Assembly (NCBI GenBank): GCA_018436595.1
Contig: JAHDLC010000001.1
Span: 62,001 to 126,000 of the forward strand
Reading direction: 5' to 3'
DNA: 64,000 nt
DNA from: Synergistaceae bacterium
Lineage (GTDB): Bacteria; Synergistota; Synergistia; Synergistales; Aminobacteriaceae
Numbering within the stretch: position 1 is the stretch's first letter; each line of letters starts with the position of its first letter. This document shows positions 58,684-64,000 of this stretch, piece by piece. Position numbers and translations under genes: made by a program. Under the pieces are notes generated by a model. The model did no database searches. It was not told the origin of the DNA and saw only the letters and a list, made by a program, of their open reading frames with translations.

Positions 58684-59568
58684 ATGAAAAAACAAATTTA
58701 CAAGATTACATATCCCAATGGAAAAATTTATATCGGAAAAGACCTGACCGGTACATTGACTTATTTTGGAAGTGTTGATTCCTCCTATGTCGAAAAGGAT
58801 TTCTCAAAGGAAGAACAGTACAATTTTTCAATAACAAAAGAAATACTTTGGGAAACCGAATGTGCTGATAATATTGATATAAACAAGAAAGAAGTAGAAT
58901 TTATAAGAAAATATCGATCTAATAACCCTGAGATAGGTTACAATAAATGGCCGAAACTCAGGGAGGGGCATGAAGAAAATTATGGGAAATCAATCAGGAT
59001 TTTCGGGCCATTTACATGGCCGGGTTTCCCGCAAAAGGGTATTTGTCCTTTAGAGTCCGTTTCCAGAAGCGCTTCTGGATTGTATTTATGGACGTTTCCC
59101 TACAGAGAGGGTTTTATTGTATATGCCGCTGGGATAACCCGCAGGTCGTTTCTTAAAAGGTTTAAAGAACATACTAAAAACTACCTGTCAGGTGTATATA
59201 CGATTTTTGATTTGGATGAAATGCGCCAGGGAAAGAAGATCAAAATTTGGCCCGGGTTTTGGATGAAAAAAGATAGGAAGCATCTGGAAAAAGAATTTTT
59301 CGCCCGTGAAGCCGAAATAAAAAAATCTATTCAATGCCAACTGTCAGAGTACCGGATATTTCTTTCTGAAGTTCCCGCTACGCCGAGGTTATTGGAAAGG
59401 CTTGAAGCTGCCATTATGAATCATCTCTATAGCCTGGAAGCGCCGTTCTCAACGATTCCCGATAAAGGCATGATGCTGGCCTCGCGCTGGGAAAATGAAC
59501 AACCCATTTTTGTGAACATAGAATGTGAAACGGAGATTTTGGGGATACCGGATGTTTTGACTATTTGA
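58684..59568 (+). CDS. Protein with two probable GIY-YIG domains
   Basis: A 294-residue protein that appears to contain two GIY-YIG nuclease folds. Domain 1 (residues 1-90) has IYKITYPNGKIYIGKD (Tyr6, Tyr15/Gly18), YFGS at 27-30, a Glu-rich helix KKEVEFIRKY (about 69-77) and GYNKWP with the usual Asn. Domain 2 (about 130-250) has GLYLW (132-136), VYAAGITRRSFLKRFKEH with Arg159 and His163, and a later Glu in LERLEAAIMN. In domain 2 the second tripeptide is YAAG rather than YIG. The gene is far more A+T-rich than its neighbours, suggesting recent transfer. It could be a homing, restriction or repair-type nuclease; no partner methylase or mobile element is adjacent. Confidence 0.6.
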   Translation: MKKQIYKITYPNGKIYIGKDLTGTLTYFGSVDSSYVEKDFSKEEQYNFSITKEILWETECADNIDINKKEVEFIRKYRSNNPEIGYNKWPKLREGHEENYGKSIRIFGPFTWPGFPQKGICPLESVSRSASGLYLWTFPYREGFIVYAAGITRRSFLKRFKEHTKNYLSGVYTIFDLDEMRQGKKIKIWPGFWMKKDRKHLEKEFFAREAEIKKSIQCQLSEYRIFLSEVPATPRLLERLEAAIMNHLYSLEAPFSTIPDKGMMLASRWENEQPIFVNIECETEILGIPDVLTI

Positions 59569-59694
59569 TCGGTCTGCGTTTCTGATCAGTCTTTTTTGGG
59601 TAAGCGGAAATTAAAAACTTCTTAAGGGATACAAGTCTCTTTTGTGATTTGGGAAAATGAATATTGAACGTTATCTTCTCGTGCGGAGGGGAAA

Positions 59695-60330
59695 ATGAAG
59701 GAAATCGACATTGAAGCATGGAGCAGAAAAGAGCATTTTCAGTTTTTCCTGAGAAGCGATCTCCCGTTCTACAATGTGAACTTCAACGTTGACATCACCG
59801 GGCTGAAGGAATATGCCCGGTCCTGCGGCCTGTCGCTCACCAATACCCTGCTTTTCCTTTCCGTGAAGGCGCTCAACCGGGTGGAAAACTTCCGGTACCG
59901 GCTCATGGACGGAAAAGTGGTCCTGTATGACCGGATCAACCCTTCCTTTGCCTGCATCAGGGCAAATGAAGACCTGTTCAGGATGATCACAGTGGAGTTC
60001 GAGGACAATATCTTCGTTTTCGACACAAAAGCAAAGGCCGCGATAGAGCGCAGCACGTCCTATTTCGATCTGTCCCTGCTGAAGGGCCGGTCGGACTTTG
60101 CCTTCTTTTCGCCCCTTCCCTGGGTCCCCTTTACCGCCGTCGACCATACGATGAGCCTGAAGAAAGAGGACTGCATCCCGAGGATCTCCTGGGGAAAATT
60201 CGCGCAAGCCGACGGGAAGGTGCTGCTTCCCTTCAACATCCAGGTGAATCATATTTTCATCGACGGGGTTCACGTGGGGCAGTATTACGAGAAGCTCCAT
60301 GAACTGATCCGGGAGCAGATGAAGAAATGA
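59695..60330 (+). CDS. Chloramphenicol acetyltransferase-like protein
   Basis: A 211-residue CAT-family acyltransferase. The catalytic motif HxxxDG is intact (His186 and Asp190 in QVNHIFIDGVHVGQ). Other family segments are FNVDITGLKEYAR and LSLTNTLLFLSVKALNRV near the start. The length (211, CAT is about 215) and lack of signal peptide fit a cytoplasmic trimer using acetyl-CoA. It may be a drug-resistance enzyme or, more likely in this chromosomal setting, a housekeeping acyltransferase of unknown substrate. GGAGGGGAAA precedes the start. Confidence 0.85.
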   Translation: MKEIDIEAWSRKEHFQFFLRSDLPFYNVNFNVDITGLKEYARSCGLSLTNTLLFLSVKALNRVENFRYRLMDGKVVLYDRINPSFACIRANEDLFRMITVEFEDNIFVFDTKAKAAIERSTSYFDLSLLKGRSDFAFFSPLPWVPFTAVDHTMSLKKEDCIPRISWGKFAQADGKVLLPFNIQVNHIFIDGVHVGQYYEKLHELIREQMKK

Positions 60331-60373
60331 CCCCCGGTTCGGTTCCAGCGTGCTGCAGGTTGGGGAAAAAGAG

Positions 60374-60928
60374 ATGAAGCCGGTTGTCATCATCGTTCAC
60401 GAGGTCCGGGGCATAACGGAGAATCTCAGGCTGCTGGCCTCGCTCCTTGAGTCGGAAGGCTTTTCCGTCGTGCTGCCTTCCCTCTACGGGGACAACTGCG
60501 CCGGGAGCGACGAACAGACCTCCTACGACAGGTTTTTCCGGGATGTCGGGATTGAGAAGGCAACGGAGATGATCGGCGAAATAATAACCGCGAACGACGG
60601 CGCCGGGATCACCCTGCTCGGGTTCAGCGTTGGTGCCACGATCGCGTGGCGGCACTCGCGAAACGGGAAGGTCCGCTCCGTGGTGGGGTTTTACGGCTCC
60701 AGAATCAGGCACTTCCAGGAGGTGGAGCCCCTGGCGGATGTGGATCTGTTCTTCAGCATCGAGCGGGGATTCGATGCTGAAGAGCTCGTGGGCAGGCTGA
60801 ACGGGAAACAGAACGTCACGGCCCGGCTGATTTCCGGCGACCACGGCTTTTATTCCAAGCTGGACTTCGACTCCCCGGAAATCCGGGAGGCCAACCGGCT
60901 GATTCTGGCGTTGTTGAAAGGGGTATAA
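60374..60928 (+). CDS. Dienelactone hydrolase-like alpha/beta hydrolase
   Basis: A 184-residue small alpha/beta hydrolase. VVIIVHEVRGITENLR carries the oxyanion region, GFSVGA contains the nucleophile (Ser, where classical dienelactone hydrolases have Cys), and GDHGFY near residue 156 provides His. It lacks a signal peptide. It is 43 nt after the CAT-like gene and 113 nt before the OsmC gene on the same strand. The substrate is unknown. Confidence 0.75.
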   Translation: MKPVVIIVHEVRGITENLRLLASLLESEGFSVVLPSLYGDNCAGSDEQTSYDRFFRDVGIEKATEMIGEIITANDGAGITLLGFSVGATIAWRHSRNGKVRSVVGFYGSRIRHFQEVEPLADVDLFFSIERGFDAEELVGRLNGKQNVTARLISGDHGFYSKLDFDSPEIREANRLILALLKGV

Positions 60929-61041
60929 ACGGTCTCAGGGAACAAACGAGGACTGAACAGCGTGCCGGGCGGGATTTAGGGAAAGAAACAGGAGGAGCGG
61001 CACACAATCCGGAGCGATCCGGGCAAAAAAGGGGCGATACG

Positions 61042-61476
61042 ATGTCCGAACTGCATGAAGAAGTTTCAATCCGGCTGATCAACGACAAGGTCCGGTTTAC
61101 CGGCGTTTCCTCGGCCAATCCGGACTCCCCGGTGAGTATCGATTATGTCCCGCCCCTGGGGGACGGAATGGGATTCAGGGGGCTTGAACTGTTTCTTCTC
61201 AGCTTCGGGGGATGCAGCGCCACAGCCGTTGTGGCTCTCCTGCGGAAAATGGGGAAGACAGTCACCGGATTTGAAGTCAGGGCAAAGGGTGCCAGGAGCG
61301 AGAAGCCTCCCATAAAACTTGAAAAGATCTCCGTCGAGTTTGTCCTTGAGTCGAAGGACGCGGAGGAAAAAGATCTCCGGAGGGCGGTCCAGCTTGCGGA
61401 GGAGTCGGTCTGCCCTGTCTGGCAGTTGATAAAGAACAACGTCGACGTCGTTCCGGAATTCAGGGTCATAAAATAG
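61042..61476 (+). CDS. OsmC-family peroxidase-like protein
   Basis: A 144-residue OsmC/Ohr-type protein. Both redox cysteines are present: Cys58 in LSFGGCSATAVV and Cys124 in ESVCPVWQLI. Members reduce organic hydroperoxides with dithiol donors, though the YhfA-like branch has no known substrate. The RBS is weak (AAAGGGG). It precedes a GNAT gene by 27 nt, so both may be co-transcribed. It adds to the peroxide defence represented by the selenoprotein peroxiredoxin. Confidence 0.85.
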   Translation: MSELHEEVSIRLINDKVRFTGVSSANPDSPVSIDYVPPLGDGMGFRGLELFLLSFGGCSATAVVALLRKMGKTVTGFEVRAKGARSEKPPIKLEKISVEFVLESKDAEEKDLRRAVQLAEESVCPVWQLIKNNVDVVPEFRVIK

Positions 61477-61503
61477 CCGGAAAAGAGACGGCCGGAGCAG
61501 GGA

Positions 61504-61947
61504 ATGATCATATATCTGGGTTTTGAGGACATGCAGGCCGTTCTTGGGCTGGCGTCCCAGGTGGAAGGCCTTTTCGGCCCGATGGTCGGGGTCGCCGATT
61601 TTGAAACGGCCCTTGAGGGCTGCCTGAAAACGAACCGGGTACTGGGCTGCAAGGAGCAAAACGAACTCTGCGGCGCGGCTATCATCGACCGGAAAGGGAA
61701 CGAGCTGTGCTGGTTCGTCGTCGATTCCGGGAAGAGAGGGCAGGGGATCGGCGCCCTGATACTGGAAAAAGTGATCGGCGAGCTGGATTCCGCCAGGGAG
61801 ATGACCGTGCAGACCTTTGCGCCCGGCGTTCCTGAAGGAGGAGCGGCAAGAAGGCTGTATATGAAGTACGGGTTCGCCGACAGGGAAGACGGGGGGCTGA
61901 ACCCCGCGGGCATCCCGACGGTGATCATGGTCCGGGCAAAGAAATAG
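61504..61947 (+). CDS. GNAT family N-acetyltransferase
   Basis: A 147-residue acetyltransferase. The acetyl-CoA loop is CWFVVDSGKRGQGIGALIL (about residues 69-87; consensus Q/R-x-x-G-x-G/A), and a late Tyr-Gly-Phe (MKYGFADRED) closes the fold. No signal peptide. ATG 61504 follows GGAGCAGG. It is the last gene before the palindromic intergenic element. The acceptor is unknown. Confidence 0.82.
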   Translation: MIIYLGFEDMQAVLGLASQVEGLFGPMVGVADFETALEGCLKTNRVLGCKEQNELCGAAIIDRKGNELCWFVVDSGKRGQGIGALILEKVIGELDSAREMTVQTFAPGVPEGGAARRLYMKYGFADREDGGLNPAGIPTVIMVRAKK

Positions 61948-61960
61948 AGGGGGCTGCGTT

Positions 61961-62095
61961 AGGGATGAAAAACTATCCCTGTTGTCCCGAATGAGCGAAG
62001 CGATCGCGGAGCATCCCCGGAGGGGGGGAGGGATGATTTAAAGGTCTTAAAGACCGAACCGAGATTCTTCGGGCTTCGCCCTCAGAATGACACCT
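61961..62095. repeat. Palindromic intergenic repeat element
   Basis: Nested inverted repeats fill this stretch. AGGGAT and ATCCCT (61961-61980) form a hairpin. GTCCCGAATGAGCGAAGC (from 61984) matches the reverse complement of a segment ending near 62093 (GTCATTCTGAGGGCGAAGC). GGTCT-TAA-AGACC lies near the centre (62043-62055). Such structures are typical of REP- or MITE-like elements present in many copies; whether other copies exist cannot be told from this window. Confidence 0.6.
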
Positions 62096-62149
62096 CCTCC
62101 CCGAAGGGGAAGGATCTGCAGTTGAGACAACATCAGAGCGCGAGAGACC

Positions 62150-62178
62150 CATAATCAGAAAATTTCCTGTATTATGGT
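62150..62178. promoter_or_regulatory. Inverted repeat upstream of the MEDS-HD-GYP gene
   Basis: CCATAAT and ATTATGG form a perfect 7-bp inverted repeat with about 14 nt between, roughly 90 nt upstream of the start at 62266. TATAAT at about 62218 could be the -10 box, but no good -35 is seen. A regulator site is possible. Confidence 0.35.
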
Positions 62179-62265
62179 GGTGTCTCATAACGTCACGTTC
62201 CCTTGACGAGAAATCGGATATAATCACTGAAATCTGAGTGAAGAGAGAACGGGGGGGAAGTCTTC

Positions 62266-63567
62266 ATGCCCTTGCAGGATCTGCTGAACCAGGCCGTGGA
62301 AGTGCGGCCGGGGGACCATCTGGTCGCACTCTACGCCGAAGAGAAGGAAATCGAGGACTATGTGACTTCATTCATCCATTCGGCCCTCCTGCGGAATGAG
62401 CGGTGTCTTTACATCACGGGGGACGTGGATTCTTCCGCCGTGCTTCAGCGGGTTGAAAGACTCTCAGCCGGTTCCGGCGCCTCCGGAGAACTTCTCGTGC
62501 TCGAAAAATCGGACGTGTATTCGAAAGGCGGCAAATTTTCTCCGGACAAGCTGATCTCGTTGATCCAGTCGACGGTTGAAACCGCAGTCAGGGAAGGCTA
62601 CAGCGGGCTTGCCATAACTGGCGAGATCAGCTGGGTTCTGGATTACGAAGACGGCGAGGATCTCATCATCGAGTACGAGTGGAAGCTGAATGAGTACGTC
62701 TTTGACAGGTACCCTGTTTCCGCCCTGTGCCGGTATAACGTAAACAGGTTTTCCCACGAGATGATCCGGAACATTATCCAGCTCCATCCCCTTATCCTCT
62801 GGCGGAGCAGAATTCACGAAAACCCCTATTACATCCCGCCGGAAGGCTTCAAGAACAACGCCATAGCACAGTACCAGGTTGATACCTGGCTGAAAAACAT
62901 TTTCAGTTTTACCAATACGAAAAGCCGGTTTCAGAGCATCGTGGACAGAAAGCAGGAGGAAATGCGCCTGCTTCACAAGAACATGACGAACGGCATCATC
63001 ATGGCCTTCCTGAAGCTCCTGGAAACCCATGACCCCTACACAAAGGACCACTGTTCGAACGTTGCCTCCCTGGCGTTTCGGCTGGCGGAAAGTCTCGAAA
63101 TATCCGAGGAGTTCAGTACGAAAATCCACTACGCATCCCTTGTCCATGATATCGGGAAGACCATTGTCCCCCACGGCATCCTGAACAAGCCCGGAAATCT
63201 GACGGGGGAGGAATACGGGTACATTAAGATGCACCCGGAACACGGAGCGAACGCTTTGGATCAAATGGACCAGGTGCGGGAAATCGCGCAGGCGGTCCGA
63301 CATCATCATGAACGGTATGACGGCCGGGGATACCCCGACGGACTGTCGGGGGACGAGATCCCCTTGATGTCGCGGATTATCGCCATTTGCGACAGCTACG
63401 ACGCCATCACCAATGACCGCCCTTACAGAAAGGCGCAGAGCCGCGACTGCGCCCTCGGTGAAATAGCCGCCTGTGCGGGAACGCAGTTTGACCCGGGATT
63501 GGCGGCGCAGTTCATCAGGCTGTTTTCCCCAGAGGAGAAATCTGGTACCTTCTGTTCCGGGCTGTGA
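62266..63567 (+). CDS. MEDS-HD-GYP protein, probable c-di-GMP phosphodiesterase
   Basis: A 433-residue soluble protein. Residues 1-190 match the MEDS/DcmR sensory domain: VRPGDHLVALYAEEKEIEDYVTSF, RCLYITGD, and SALCRYNVNRFSHEMI, an ATPase-like fold without a clear Walker A. A short linker leads to HD-GYP (about 240-425), with LVHDIGKTIVPHG and HHHERYDGRGYPDGLSGDEIP intact. It should hydrolyse c-di-GMP under a cytosolic signal. MEDS domains are known in methanogen and methylotroph regulators; fusion to HD-GYP points to control of second-messenger levels. It is followed 78 nt later by a truncated gene. Confidence 0.85.
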   Translation: MPLQDLLNQAVEVRPGDHLVALYAEEKEIEDYVTSFIHSALLRNERCLYITGDVDSSAVLQRVERLSAGSGASGELLVLEKSDVYSKGGKFSPDKLISLIQSTVETAVREGYSGLAITGEISWVLDYEDGEDLIIEYEWKLNEYVFDRYPVSALCRYNVNRFSHEMIRNIIQLHPLILWRSRIHENPYYIPPEGFKNNAIAQYQVDTWLKNIFSFTNTKSRFQSIVDRKQEEMRLLHKNMTNGIIMAFLKLLETHDPYTKDHCSNVASLAFRLAESLEISEEFSTKIHYASLVHDIGKTIVPHGILNKPGNLTGEEYGYIKMHPEHGANALDQMDQVREIAQAVRHHHERYDGRGYPDGLSGDEIPLMSRIIAICDSYDAITNDRPYRKAQSRDCALGEIAACAGTQFDPGLAAQFIRLFSPEEKSGTFCSGL

Positions 63568-63645
63568 AAGTGACGTCCTCTTTGCGCTCACAGGGCAATG
63601 CGGGTTTTTCCGGACCGTTTTGATTAAAAACAGGGGGATGGAAAA

Positions 63646-64000
63646 ATGAGTCTCTTGATGAACTATGAAGATCAGAGGTTCACCAGAATTGCCCAGATGG
63701 TCTTCGAAGAGCAGCTCAGACGGGACCCCGGGCTTGAAAGCCAGATGGACGAGAGACGACGAAAGATGATGTACGACGATGTGGTCTACAACCTCAGCTT
63801 TCTGATGACCTCGGTGTATTTCAGCGACGGCAGGATTTTCGAAGGATATGCCAGGTGGCTCTACGAGCTTCTGTGCAACCTGATGAAAGACCTTGACAGG
63901 GACAGGATCATGGAGATCATGACCGGCCACTACAGGATCATGTCGGAAATCCTGGCCGACCATGCCCCGGAAATCCTCACCGGGGACGAGCTGGAAAAAG
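63646..64000 (+). CDS. Helical protein of unknown function, cut by the window end
   Basis: An open frame from ATG 63646 (GGGGGATGG upstream) runs 118 codons to the window end without a stop. The visible part is charged and helical, rich in Met and aromatic residues (MSLLMNYEDQRFTRIAQMVF, VVYNLSFLMTSVYFSDGRIF), with no membrane segment or known motif. It could be the helical N-terminal module of a larger sensor or cobalamin-binding regulator, but nothing seen proves this. Confidence 0.6.
   Translation, partial: MSLLMNYEDQRFTRIAQMVFEEQLRRDPGLESQMDERRRKMMYDDVVYNLSFLMTSVYFSDGRIFEGYARWLYELLCNLMKDLDRDRIMEIMTGHYRIMSEILADHAPEILTGDELEK

Overview
The window is about 64 kb of G+C-rich chromosome from what looks like an anaerobic, amino-acid- and peptide-using Gram-negative bacterium. 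The gene mix (tryptophanase, AbgA-like M20 amidohydrolase, oligopeptide ABC transporter, DUF3798-linked ABC transporter, AspT-like exchanger, a selenocysteine peroxiredoxin, hemerythrin, many c-di-GMP proteins) fits Synergistota best. That placement is inference from content; no rRNA or tRNA gene is visible to confirm it. Layout: 1-8.8 kb holds single-gene or short-operon functions: Maa-type acetyltransferase, MFS transporter, orphan molybdopterin oxidoreductase, TPR protein, probable lipoprotein, alpha/beta hydrolase and a half-size AspT-family transporter. 8.8-15.8 kb holds a DUF3754 membrane protein, a KefB-type antiporter, the selenoprotein peroxiredoxin with its own promoter and SECIS-like hairpin, tryptophanase and a methyltransferase. 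15.8-23.6 kb is lipid- and envelope-flavoured: EEP phosphatase, cardiolipin synthase-like PLD, a sensory HD-GYP protein, a patatin probably starting at a CTG codon, a zinc-ribbon membrane protein and a DUF2993-YiiX fusion. 23.8-30 kb holds two paralogous Cache-HAMP-PAS-GGDEF-HD-GYP hybrids around a DUF4282 protein. 30-38 kb holds a Met/Gly-rich Spy-like periplasmic protein divergent from a two-component system, then macrodomain, deformylase-like protein, hemerythrin, a membrane diguanylate cyclase and a Xaa-Pro peptidase. 38.4-43.7 kb is a DUF3798-ATPase-permease-permease transport operon behind a near-consensus promoter. 43.7-54.3 kb is a more A+T-rich cassette bounded by two related hairpin terminators that share 19 identical bases. 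It holds a CapA-like cytosolic phosphoesterase, an AbgA-like amidohydrolase, a complete Opp/Dpp transporter and an unfamiliar regulator, and is the best candidate here for an undescribed functional unit. 54.4-64 kb holds RsgA, a RelB/RelE-type toxin-antitoxin pair, a DUF5808 protein, CorA, a VOC protein, an A+T-rich protein that appears to carry two GIY-YIG domains, a run of small enzymes (CAT-like, dienelactone hydrolase-like, OsmC, GNAT), a palindromic intergenic element, a MEDS-HD-GYP protein and a truncated gene at the window edge. How the genes work together: five proteins make or break c-di-GMP, suggesting dense second-messenger control. Peptide and amino-acid uptake (Opp, DUF3798-ABC, AspT-like) feeds cytosolic hydrolases (M20, M24, CapA-like) and tryptophanase. 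Oxidative-stress functions (Sec-peroxiredoxin, hemerythrin, OsmC) are scattered as single units.
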